From the NCBI RefSeq assembly GCF_014697625.1, contig NZ_JACJSG010000012.1, positions 62,001 to 126,000 on the forward strand: a stretch of 64,000 bases of DNA. Reading direction: 5' to 3'. Below, piece after piece: positions 34,244-43,600 of this stretch (the stretch's first letter is position 1; every line of letters begins with the position of its first letter). The stretch comes from Anabaena azotica FACHB-119 (GTDB lineage: Bacteria; Cyanobacteriota; Cyanobacteriia; Cyanobacteriales; Nostocaceae). The position numbers and the translations under genes are program-made. The notes beneath the pieces were generated by a model. The model searched no databases. It saw only the letters and a program-made list of their open reading frames with translations, and had not been told where the DNA came from.

Positions 34244-35599
34244 TCAAAGGGGGATGTTAATAATAAACTCAGATCCTTGCCCTAAAGTAGAGATACAATT
34301 AATTTGCCCACGGTGTTTTTCTGTAATAATCTGATAGCAGATAGACAACCCTAATCCAGTACCTTTACCTACAGGTTTAGTGGTAAAGAATGGGTCAAAC
34401 ATTCGCCTTTTTACATCTTCTGGAATCCCCATTCCATTATCAGCAATACCAATGATTACTTGCTGATCATCTGTAACTTTCGTCCGAATGGTAATTTGCG
34501 GATTTCTATTTGTTTCATTATGGAATGTTGAATCTTCCAAAGCATCAATAGCATTACTGAGGAGATTCATAAATACTTGATTAAGCAACCCAGCGTAGCA
34601 ATTAACTAGAGGCAGGTTGCCATATTCTTTAATAACACTAATATTGTGCTGAGTTTTTTGGTTCTTGAGCCGACTTTGTAAAATTACCAAAGTACTATCA
34701 ATCCCTTCATGAATATCAACGGGTTTTCTCTCAGACTCATCTAAACGAGAGAAATTCCGCAAGGAGCGAACAATTTGGGTAATGCGATCGCAACCACTCT
34801 GCATAGAATTGAGTAATGTAGGTAAATCGCTGCTAATAAAGTCTAGTTCACTTTCGGCGATCGCAGTTTTAATCTCTGCTACTGGATGGGGATAGTGATG
34901 CTGATATAAATTAATCAGCTGTAGCAATTGCTGGCTGTAGTCGATAGCATGGAAGAGATTACCAGCAATAAAGTTGATGGGATTGTTAACTTCATGTGCA
35001 ATACCTGCAACTAGCTGACCTAACGCCGCCATTTTTTCATTTTGCAATAGTTGGGTATAGTTATTTTGCAGATCACGAAATCCAGCTTCAGCTATGCGAG
35101 ATTTTTTTTCTACCTGCTGTAGTCTTGTTAAAGTTAGAGCATGAATTTGGGAGTTAGCTAGAAGTAACTGATGAAAATCAACTATTTTATATTTTCCTGA
35201 TGCGCTTTTGAATAAAATAGGTTCATAGACATATTGAGGCGATCGCTGCAATGCTGCCTGAGTTGCTTCTGTAATCAGCATATTTGCAGCATATATAAAC
35301 ACTTCTGGCTGAAGAAAACTATAAAGGCTTTGAATAGGTCGCATCGAAAACAACCCAAAACTGTAGGGGCGACTCATAAATTCAAAAAATTTCTGTCTGG
35401 AAATCATCCCGACAAACTGCCGTTTATCAGTCAAAATAATTCCAGGTAATAAAGGTTCACTTTCAAAAAGACTAATTAATTTATTACCCGGAACATCTAT
35501 TTCCACCTCAACATCCCACCCAGGTAATTCTTCTAACTTAGAGTCTAATTGCAGGCTCAAGTCCCTAGTATCTTCCAGGCTGTGGCTACAGAATATCAT
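34244..35599 (-). CDS. Sensor histidine kinase with N-terminal CBS-like region
   Basis: Residues ~40-165 look like a degenerate CBS pair or phosphate-sensor type module ([20 protein letters not shown] ... [18 protein letters not shown]). A coiled-coil linker follows, then HisKA with the phospho-acceptor in [15 protein letters not shown], and HATPase_c with N, G1 and G2 boxes ([28 protein letters not shown]). All boxes are intact. There is no transmembrane segment, so it is cytoplasmic. The kinase half is closely similar to the C-terminus of the giant kinase at the right edge of the window. No response regulator is adjacent, so its partner is unknown. Confidence 0.92.
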   Translation of the reverse strand: MIFCSHSLEDTRDLSLQLDSKLEELPGWDVEVEIDVPGNKLISLFESEPLLPGIILTDKRQFVGMISRQKFFEFMSRPYSFGLFSMRPIQSLYSFLQPEVFIYAANMLITEATQAALQRSPQYVYEPILFKSASGKYKIVDFHQLLLANSQIHALTLTRLQQVEKKSRIAEAGFRDLQNNYTQLLQNEKMAALGQLVAGIAHEVNNPINFIAGNLFHAIDYSQQLLQLINLYQHHYPHPVAEIKTAIAESELDFISSDLPTLLNSMQSGCDRITQIVRSLRNFSRLDESERKPVDIHEGIDSTLVILQSRLKNQKTQHNISVIKEYGNLPLVNCYAGLLNQVFMNLLSNAIDALEDSTFHNETNRNPQITIRTKVTDDQQVIIGIADNGMGIPEDVKRRMFDPFFTTKPVGKGTGLGLSICYQIITEKHRGQINCISTLGQGSEFIINIPL

Positions 35600-35980
35600 T
35601 TTTTGCTTGCCTTTCAGGTATTCTTACTGTTTTTCATTGCCAATTACTCAAGTTCAGCAATGAAAAGCAGAATTGCCACATCTATTCTGCCCTAAGACGG
35701 ATGACGAATATTCTCAAAAGTTATCATCTATACACATTTAACTAAATCTTTAATATCAGTTATTAGTCATTAGTCATTAGTCATTAGTTTTTCTCCCCTG
35801 CTTCCCTGCTCCCACCCTACGAGAAGCAAGTTATATCACCCAGTTGGTGAATCTCGACTTCTCTACGAGACGCTCCGCGAACGCTCGATTACCGCGCAGT
35901 CAAAGCACATCCTCACTACTTCCTCACAAGAATATCCCCTGGTTGGTAAACCAGGAGTTATGCACAGGTTAAAAGCAATT
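35600..35980. other. Gene-free interval with STRR and palindromic repeats
   Basis: Heptamer units (CATTAGT) at 35759-35789, then a GACTTCTCTACGAGACGCTCCGCGAACGCTC-type Nostoc palindrome at about 35856-35888. No gene is supported. Confidence 0.6.
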
Positions 35981-36667
35981 TTACAAGCGTTGGAGTAGGT
36001 TTAAGCCGTGGGTATCAGTACCGCAAGTATTGTAAAGTCCGTACTCTTGGGCTAGGTTTTGTACTTGTTCTGATTCAATTACGCTTGGCTTCCAAGGGTT
36101 GGGGTTGTTGTAGGCGTAGAATGTCTCTACACCATCAATCCCGTATTCTACAGCAGCCGGAATTAAATCAAAGTGCGATCGCCGATAACGTGCAGGGTGT
36201 GCTAATACTGCTATTCCTCCAGCTGCATGAATAGCATCAATTACATTACCCGCTTGATATTCTCTATCTGTAGCCGGCTTTCTTTGCAGATAGGGTTTGA
36301 TCCGAGAATGTTCTGTTTGGAACGCATAAGCCAAAATATGCACTTCTATATCTAACAGGTTGGCGTTAATTTCTACACCACTCCATAGATGAGGAGTTGC
36401 TACACCAGGATTATTCCATCTCCAATTTTCTAACCAAGCAAGTCCTGCTTCATACCCCCCTATCGTATGATGGTCAGTGATAGCAAAGCCCTGTAGTCCG
36501 ATAGCGATCGCCTGCTCTAACAACACATTAGGCTGTAATTTGCCATCCGAATAAACTGTGTGCATATGAAAATTAAATAACTTCGGACAACTTTGAGCAT
36601 CAATTGTCTGAAATACTTGCTTTAATAGTTCGGTGGAAGCAGATGTCCGGGCAAAATTGATAACCAT
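35981..36667 (-). CDS. PHP-domain metal-dependent phosphoesterase
   Basis: The PHP fold metal motifs are present: FNFHMHTVYSDG (HxH near residue 35), ITDHHTIGG near 65, GVEINA near 98, IAVLAHPARYRR (His) near 150 and GTDTHG at the C-terminus. The length (228 aa) matches short PHP phosphoesterases of the YciV/RNase AM and TrpH type, which hydrolyse phosphate esters or 3',5'-bisnucleotides and degrade RNA 5' ends. The substrate cannot be told from sequence. It is a single leftward gene with a 637-bp gap upstream. Confidence 0.88.
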   Translation of the reverse strand: MVINFARTSASTELLKQVFQTIDAQSCPKLFNFHMHTVYSDGKLQPNVLLEQAIAIGLQGFAITDHHTIGGYEAGLAWLENWRWNNPGVATPHLWSGVEINANLLDIEVHILAYAFQTEHSRIKPYLQRKPATDREYQAGNVIDAIHAAGGIAVLAHPARYRRSHFDLIPAAVEYGIDGVETFYAYNNPNPWKPSVIESEQVQNLAQEYGLYNTCGTDTHGLNLLQRL

Positions 36668-37304
36668 AACCCCCTCTAAATAAAAATACTCGAATTCTGA
36701 CAGACCAGCACACCATACCTATAAAAGAGACATAACTAGCACTTACGATTAGTGCTAATAGTTAATTCCTCTAGTAAATCAATTGAAATTTTGCAATATG
36801 TTAAGACTACGTTAGCAAATCTCAATGGTTCTGGTCATGAGTATTTTCAATCACATTCATAAGGAGTAGTAACAAATATTGCTATATTTCTGTTTTATTA
36901 CTTAAGCAAATATTTAGGTAAATAATAACTTTTATCAGGAAATAGCCAATTATTAAGCCATAAAGCAACATTTATATTTGTAGCAAAAAAAACATAAATT
37001 TTATAATCTTCACAATTTATTTGGTTTGTAGTGAGTGCTTTAGAGCTTCAAATATAGAGGAACTAAAGCACTCCTAACTAACACATTTTATAACCTTTAT
37101 ATAGCAAGGCTTTTAGCTAAACAAGAAAAATGTGTTTGTTTTATTCGTGGCGAGGGGGTTTAATACTTTTGACTTTTGACTTTTGACTTTTGACTTCCCC
37201 CTTGTGGGGCGCTCACTACAAACACATGAATATTGCAACTGTGACACGACAGATTACTATTACAAAACGGCAAAAATCAAAATGCTGTTTCTAAGACTTC
37301 AAAA
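36668..37304. other. Gene-free interval with an inverted repeat and STRR
   Basis: It contains GAGTGCTTTAG (37033-37043) inverted at 37063-37073, and tandem TTTTGAC heptamers at 37167-37196. The rest is AT-rich; the PHP gene promoter must be at its left end. Confidence 0.5.
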
Positions 37305-37511
37305 TTAAAAAACCTCATCTTCAATACCACGCCACCATTCGCCTAAATTCATCAAATCTTCGTGAATATCAGCTAATTCCCTAGCATAGACATCCTCTGG
37401 AATGATATCTCGATTTTCCTGTAATTTTTTCAAGCGTAGTTGCACCAGTAGCCACGGCTTGGCGATGCTATTGGTTGATTCCATGTATTGTGCTAATTCT
37501 TTGCTATCCAT
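37305..37511 (-). CDS. Small conserved hypothetical protein (68 aa)
   Basis: ATG 37511 gives MDSKELAQYMESTNSIAKPW; a TTG at 37535 would add eight residues. The product is a charged helical protein with Glu/Asp-rich and Trp residues near the end (LGEWWRGIEDEVF) and no signal peptide. The composition and codon use look coding, and I believe similar short proteins occur in other filamentous cyanobacteria, but I cannot name a family. The third TnpB element begins only 33 bp upstream (37545), so its promoter may have been displaced. Confidence 0.6.
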   Translation of the reverse strand: MDSKELAQYMESTNSIAKPWLLVQLRLKKLQENRDIIPEDVYARELADIHEDLMNLGEWWRGIEDEVF

Positions 37512-37544
37512 GTATTTTTTATGATGATTGTTCAACTACTTCTT

Positions 37545-38824
37545 TTGACATCCTCACCGCCCTAAAAGTGCAGTGAAACCTAAACCTCACGATTTAGGTT
37601 TCTGTTTCTTTCCATTGCTGGTTTTTCGCAACTGCCCTTTAGCAAAATGTCTATCAGGTCTTATGTTCGCTCCACAGACGGTAACGGTGTGTCCCACCGC
37701 CAAAATATTCTTAGCTGCGTTGATATCCCTGTCGTGGTGCGTCCCGCAGTTGGGACAATCCCACTCCCTGACATTCAACGGCAATTTTTCAACAATGTGA
37801 CCGCAGTTACTACAGCGTTTAGAACTGGGAAACCAACGGTCAATCTTGACCAAGGTTCGACCGTACCACTTGGCTTTATACTCCAGTTGCCTCACTAATT
37901 CGCCCCATGCAGCATCACTTATGGCACGGGCAAGTTTGGGATTTTTGACCATGTTCTTAACTGCCAAGTCCTCAACTACTATCGTTTGGTTTTCACGAAT
38001 CAGTCGAGTGGTCAGTTTGTGCAAATGGTCTAGTCGGGAATCGGAAATTTTAGCTTGAATTTGAGCTACTTTGAGTCTCGCTTTATCTCGATTTCGAGAG
38101 GCTTTCTGTTTACAACTCAAAGACTTTTGCGCTTTTCTCAACTTTTGATAGTGTTTATCAAACGCTTTGGGGTTAGCAATCTTTTCACTCGTACTTAGGG
38201 TAACAAGGCTACTCACCCCAACATCCAGTCCAACAGCACTATCAATGGGCGGCAAAGTTTCGTCAGTTGGATCATTAATTCTCAAACTGACAAACCAGCG
38301 TCCAGAAGGCTCAAGCCTAACTGTGATAGTGTTAGGTTCACATCCGGTTGGAAGTTGTCTAGACCATTTAATAGCCAATTGTTCGGAAGACTTCGCCAAG
38401 TAGACCTGTCCATCCTTCCACCGAAAAGCAGACTTGGTAAACTCTGCGCTACCTCCACTACGTTTCTTTTTAAAGTTGGGGTATCTACTCCTACCCGCAA
38501 AGAAGTTGGTAAACGCGGTTTGCAGATGCCTCAATCCTTGCTGCAGTGGCACACAGCTTACCTCATTCAAAAACTTGAGGTCTTCAAGTTTTTTCCACTG
38601 CGTCAACATAGTCGAGGTTTGGGCGTAATCTACTCGCTCCTGCCTCTCGTACCAAGCTTCCGTTCTCGCTGCCAACGCTCGGTTAAAAACCAACCGCACG
38701 CAACCAATTGTCCGGCGCAATATTTGTTCTTGCTCGGAGGAAGGGTAAAAACGGTAGCGGTAGACTTTTTCCATGCTTCACATTTTACCACATTCCCTGT
38801 AAAGCCGTCCTTTTAGGACGGGGT
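37545..38824 (-). mobile_element. IS200/IS605-group element with tnpB only (copy 3)
   Basis: One end is TTGACATCCTCACCG (37545-37559), matching copy 2 at 14 of 15 positions. The other end carries the palindrome GCCGTCCTTTTAGGACGG (about 38803-38820) just upstream of tnpB. There is no tnpA. A second stem CCTAAACCTCACGATTTAGG (about 37580-37599) overlaps the tnpB 3' end, where the guide RNA would form. Confidence 0.8.
37587..38774 (-). CDS. tnpB: TnpB RNA-guided endonuclease
   Basis: This is an intact 395-residue TnpB: N-terminal MEKVYRYRFYPSSEQEQIL, wedge region YPNFKKKRSGGSAEFT, and RuvC residues Asp in VGLDVGVSSLVTL, Glu in VVEDLAVKNM and Asp in DRDINAAKNI. The zinc ribbon is CSNCG...CPNCG. 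The Lys-rich C-terminal tail (KTSNGKKQKPKS) is typical. It would use an omega RNA from the 3' end of the element to cut DNA beside a TTGA-like motif; the motif is inferred from the shared TTGACA/TCAA ends. It is the only one of the three tnpB copies here without a visible lesion. Confidence 0.93.
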   Translation of the reverse strand: MEKVYRYRFYPSSEQEQILRRTIGCVRLVFNRALAARTEAWYERQERVDYAQTSTMLTQWKKLEDLKFLNEVSCVPLQQGLRHLQTAFTNFFAGRSRYPNFKKKRSGGSAEFTKSAFRWKDGQVYLAKSSEQLAIKWSRQLPTGCEPNTITVRLEPSGRWFVSLRINDPTDETLPPIDSAVGLDVGVSSLVTLSTSEKIANPKAFDKHYQKLRKAQKSLSCKQKASRNRDKARLKVAQIQAKISDSRLDHLHKLTTRLIRENQTIVVEDLAVKNMVKNPKLARAISDAAWGELVRQLEYKAKWYGRTLVKIDRWFPSSKRCSNCGHIVEKLPLNVREWDCPNCGTHHDRDINAAKNILAVGHTVTVCGANIRPDRHFAKGQLRKTSNGKKQKPKS

Positions 38825-38940
38825 TTCTACCTATTTTTCTGATGATAGGTGAGGTAATTTTTTATTAGTCATTAGTCCATAGTCAACAGTCCATAGTTAT
38901 GCTCGCTCATCCCCCTCATCCCCCCACGCACCTAAATAAA

Positions 38941-38970
38941 GAGCAAAACAGCCACGACTTAATCGTGGCT
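38941..38970 (-). terminator. Rho-independent terminator downstream of sodB
   Basis: Perfect stem AGCCACGA / TCGTGGCT (38950-38957 and 38963-38970). Read on the reverse strand it is followed by GTTTTGCTCTTT, as expected for a leftward terminator. It lies 73 bases past the sodB stop. Confidence 0.75.
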
Positions 38971-39042
38971 GCTTGTTTTGTTGGAAAATCAATCAATTAT
39001 TTTGCTTTAGAGATTCAGCAAAAGCCATCATCTCACCGATAA

Positions 39043-39645
39043 TTAAGCTTTAGCGTAATTTCCAGCAGCAAAATCCCAGTTAACCAATTGATCTAGGTAA
39101 TTCTTGATAAAGGCTGGACGAGCGTTTTTGAAGTCGATGTAATAGGCGTGTTCCCACACATCCAGAGTTAGAAGTGCTTTTTGTCCGTAAGCCAAAGGAT
39201 TTTCGGCGTTTGGGGTTTTAATGACTTTGAGTGTACCACCATCATCAATTAGCCAAGCCCAGCCGCTACCAAATTGAGTAGCAGCAGCGTTGGAAAATTC
39301 TTCTTTGAATTTGTCAAAGCTACCAAAGTCTTGGTTAATCTTGTCTGCGAGTTCACCTGTAGGTGCGCCACCGCCTGATGGTTTGAGAGAGTTCCAGAAG
39401 AAGGTGTGGTTCCACACTTGAGCAGCGTTGTTGAAAATCCCCGCTTTGGAGGAATCTCTAAAGGAGGTTTTGATGACTTCTTCTAAGGATTTATCAGCCA
39501 GTTCTGTACCATCGACTAGCTTGTTCAAGTTATCTACGTAGGCTTTGTGATGTTTGCCATAGTGATACTCGAAAGTCTCACCTTTCATGCCATATGGCTC
39601 TAGAGCATTAAAATCGTAGGGTAGTGGTTCCTGTACAAATGCCAT
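39043..39645 (-). CDS. sodB: Iron superoxide dismutase
   Basis: The 200-residue enzyme converts superoxide to H2O2 and O2 in the cytosol. Metal ligands are visible as His in EYHYGKHHKAYVDN (residue ~27), His in VWNHTFFWNSL (~79), and Asp and His in LDVWEHAYYIDF (~160-164). AAQVWNHTFFWNS and FGSGWAWL fit the iron type, and there is no N-terminal anchor of the kind seen in membrane-bound Mn enzymes. Its length matches cyanobacterial SodB. It is monocistronic with a clear terminator. Confidence 0.95.
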   Translation of the reverse strand: MAFVQEPLPYDFNALEPYGMKGETFEYHYGKHHKAYVDNLNKLVDGTELADKSLEEVIKTSFRDSSKAGIFNNAAQVWNHTFFWNSLKPSGGGAPTGELADKINQDFGSFDKFKEEFSNAAATQFGSGWAWLIDDGGTLKVIKTPNAENPLAYGQKALLTLDVWEHAYYIDFKNARPAFIKNYLDQLVNWDFAAGNYAKA

Positions 39646-40046
39646 TTTGTGAAGTCCTCTCTTTACCAGTTTCCATGCAAAGGCTATTGAGCAGCCTGGG
39701 AATTACAGGTTTGTGCTAGGTAGTTTTATATCTGTCTTGCTGGGATATAAAACTTAACATCGTCATTCTACTACCAAAGTGAAGATTCAGACAAAATAGT
39801 TTTTTTTCATAAGTCAAAATCTAGCTAATTAAAGATTATAAATAAAAACAGCTAATACTTTTTATGTAAGGGTTAACAAGAAACTGTTGAGATGAAGCTT
39901 ATTGATGAACAGTATAGGTATTTGTTTTTCCAGTGATGGATTAACCAATGTTTAGTTTCTTAAATTCATACCATTTCTGTATGAAGCTACGCTAAATTAT
40001 CAGCAAGGGAGCATTTGGTAGAAACGTGATGGGTCGGAGATTGTAA

Positions 40047-40300
40047 GTCGAGATTCAAGAAAGCGAAGAAGAATTGGAAAAGCAGTTAAATATGCGACAC
40101 AAGGAAGCAGCAAGGAAAGATTGCAAATGCTCTACTGGCTAAAAAGTGGTCAAGTCAGAAGTAGGCGATCGTTAGCAGATGTTGCCAACCCTGGAGCGAT
40201 CGCAAAAATACAAGCCATAGTCCACCGCACATTGCAGCAGTGTCTTTCCGGCTACAAAGAATACTCGTATCAACTTGAGCAACTAAGTACAAGCAAATAG
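40047..40300 (+). pseudogene. Remnant of an IS630-family transposase
   Basis: Fragments of the N-terminal HTH region typical of cyanobacterial IS630 transposases are visible in two frames: VEIQESEEELEKQLN (from about 40048), then after a one-base shift near 40093, ATQGSSKERLQMLYWLKSGQ and VRSRRSLADVA. The DDE core is absent; a short unrelated tail ends at TAG 40298-40300. It stands 370 bp before the large eCIS-type gene and marks the left side of an accessory island. The rest of 39646-40665 shows no gene. Confidence 0.7.
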
Positions 40301-40665
40301 CAGAGTAAGCAGCAGTTTACAGATTATTAACCACTTGACTAAAAGGCTATCTTTTACGCCAAGTAGTTGATACTATTCTTGTGATTGATTTGACAGCATT
40401 TTGTACCGATAGTATCTTCCAATCGGTCACAAAATTTTAATTGATTTCCGCCTGGGTTGGAGATTGAGAAGGTTGACATTGCTGCAATTGAGTAAGCTTT
40501 GATCAATTATCAGTGAGGTGGATTGTTCTTTGGTACTGTGTTAAAAGACTGTACATCGAACATTTGCTTCCCGCAACTCTTGAGCAGGGGAAACTAAGTA
40601 TTTATACGGGGTTTAACAATTGTGCTGTTAAGTAGAATCGAACAGTGACAAAGACAGGGTGAAAT

Positions 40666-43600
40666 ATGCCTTTGCAAAAAGCTCATTCTCAACCAAGCTC
40701 CACCTTCAGTAATTCCCAAACACCTCAAGCACCATCACAATTTGCGTCTAGACCGTTTGGTATCCAAGTGCAAAACATCAGCATACAGAGGCAAATGGAA
40801 GATGCCGCCTTTGCCGAACAAAAGATGGAAGCGACAAGGCTGGAGATACAGGCCAAGCATGGCACTATTACACCCGAAGGACAAGAACGCCTAACACTGC
40901 TGCAAGCCAAGATGCACGAATTATTGCTGGCAAGATGCAATAATGCAGCTAAGTATGGGAATAACATTGAGCGCATTGCCATTAGAAGACCCGATTCATC
41001 ATCCCCAGTACAAGCCAAGCTGACCATCGGGCAACCAGGGGACAAGTATGAGCAAGAAGCAGACGATACTGCACGTCAGGTAGTGCAACGGATTCATCAG
41101 CAATCAAATCAGCAAGTTCAACGAGAGGTTGAAACTGAAGAAGAACAATTGCAAACCAAGTCAGTAGACAATATTCAGCGTCAGGAATTGTCCGTTGATG
41201 AAGAATTACAGATGAAGCCGATGGTGCAGAGAGTAGCTGACGGTGGTATGGCGGCATCAGTCGATGTGGAAGCGGGGATACAAAGGGCAAGGGGTGGTGG
41301 ACAGCCTTTGGCAGACAGCATCAGAGAACCGATGGAACAGGCGTTTGGGGCTGATTTCGGGGGTGTCCGTATACATACTGATGCTACTTCAGATAAATTA
41401 AATAAATCAATACAAGCTCGTGCGTTTACCACGGAGCAGGATATTTTCTTCCGTCAGGGTGAATACTCGCCTGGGAGTAATGTAGGCAAGGAATTGTTAG
41501 CCCATGAGTTGACGCACGTTGTTCAGCAGAGTGGGGGTGTAGTACAACCTAAAGTTCTACACTCAGCACCGAAAGAAAACAAAATCCACACAAAAGAAAC
41601 TGCCGAGTCTGGGCAAGCCCTTCAAACGCGGGAAAGTTCACAAAACGCAGAGCAGGCAGACACAACAAATAATACAGACACAGCAGAAGTAAAAACAGAT
41701 ACAGAAGATAGAGAAAAACAGAAGCAGACTACAACACAAAAGCATCAAACTCCGTCTGCACCACCAACAGATATAGGTAATGGGACAACAGATCCACCCC
41801 CGACCAAAAAAGATGATGTAGTCGCAAACACTTTTCAAAATCAGTCAGGGAAAAACAAACAGGCTCAGGATAATCAACTAAAGCAGGTACAATCAGTTAA
41901 TGCTAATTCTTCTACACAAGCGATCGCTTCCCCTCAGAAAAGTGCAGGGTTGCCAATAAACGCAGATGGCGCTACAGGTGAATTATCACAAACCGAAACA
42001 GGCGATAGTGAAAAATCTCCAGCTTCTGCTAAAGCTGACCCAGAATTTGTGGCAGTAGTCAACACAGCTAAACAAGTTGCCCTTGAACACAAACAACACG
42101 CACCAGCGCATACTAAAGCTGTCCAAGCGCAAGCGGCAGCCGAATCTCCAGCCAATGAAGTCCCAAGCAAGGCACAAGCCAATCAAGTAGAAGAAATGGG
42201 ACAAACCCCAACTCCAACATTTGATACGTCAGCCTTTAAAGCCAAACTGATGCAGCGCATCGCTGACACGGCTCCTAAAAATCTCAAAGAAGCAGACGAG
42301 TTTAAAAATAATAATCAACTAGGCTCAGTTAAGAACGATTTGAGCGCTCAGGTCAAACAAGAAAAACAAAATTCTCAAGGTCAACTAGAGCAGAAAACAA
42401 AACAAGCACCAGATACCAGTGGTATTGAACCAAAACAAGTAACCCCACTCTCCGCATCTCAACCAGGGGTAGCACCTTCAAAAATTGGTGCAAATAAAGC
42501 CACACCTAAATCGAAAGGTCGAGGTGAAGTGGAAACACCACTGCAAAATGACAGTAAAAAGCTCGACCAGCAATTGGCTAAAGCCAAAATTACTGAGGAA
42601 CAGTTAACAAAATCTAACGAACCTCAGTTCCAACAAGCACTAGCAGCCAAACAAGAAGCGCAAACAAATGCTGTAGAATCACCCCAAAAATATCGTCAGC
42701 AAGAACAAGGCATACTAACTAATGCTCAAGCTACTGCGGAAGCTACAGCCCAAAACCATCTACAAGGGATGCACAGTATCCGCACTCAGACATTCAATCA
42801 AGTAACAGATAAACAGGTAGGAGCTAAGGGGAAGGATGAGCAGACACGAGCGAAAATCGCTGGTGATATTAACAAGATTTATGAAAAAACTAAAATTCAG
42901 GTAGATAAAGCGCTTTCTGACTTGGATGCTCAAGTCATGCAAACATTTGATGCTGGTGCAGTCGAGGCGAAGAAAGCTTTCGAGGATTACGTTGACCAAC
43001 GCATGAAAGCTTATAAAGATCAGCGTTATGGTGGGATTACCGGAAAAGGTCAATGGGTAGCCGACCAATTTCTCGGTCTGCCCTCGGAAGTCAACGCTTT
43101 TTATCAAGAAGGTCGTCAGTTTTACATCCAAAAGATGGATGGCGTAATAGACCAAGTTGTGAGCATTATTGGTAAAGGACTCACGCAAGCTAAAGCCGAA
43201 ATTGCCACTGGTAAACAGGAAATTCAAACCTATGTTAATCAACTGCCACAAAACTTAAAAGCAGTAGGTCAAGAAGCAGCAACAGATATACAAGGGAAAT
43301 TTGATGACTTAGAACAAAGTGTCAACAATAAACAAGATGAACTAATTGAAACCCTAACCCAGAAATATCAAGAAAATCTCCAAGCCGTTGATGCCCGTAT
43401 TGATGAGTTGAAAGCAGCAAATGGCGGATTAATTCAAAAGGCTGCGGATGCTGTTGCCGGAGTGGTTAAGACTATCACTGACCTAGCAAAAATGCTGATG
43501 GAGGTTCTGGGACGAGTCGCTGGTGCAGTTGACAAAATCCTTCAAGACCCGATTGGTTTCTTGGGGAATTTGATTCAGGCACTCAAGCAAGGCTTCCAGG

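Noticed and set aside
35888..35998. Rightward open stretch ending ...HRLKAILQALE before a TAG
   Set aside because: It overlaps the end of the PHP gene on the other strand and begins in a repeat; most likely chance.
38355..38816. 153-codon rightward ORF over tnpB copy 3
   Set aside because: It is antisense to an intact TnpB frame.
42760..43251. 163-codon leftward ORF inside the eCIS effector
   Set aside because: It is a shadow of the continuous effector frame, with no ribosome binding site or family resemblance.
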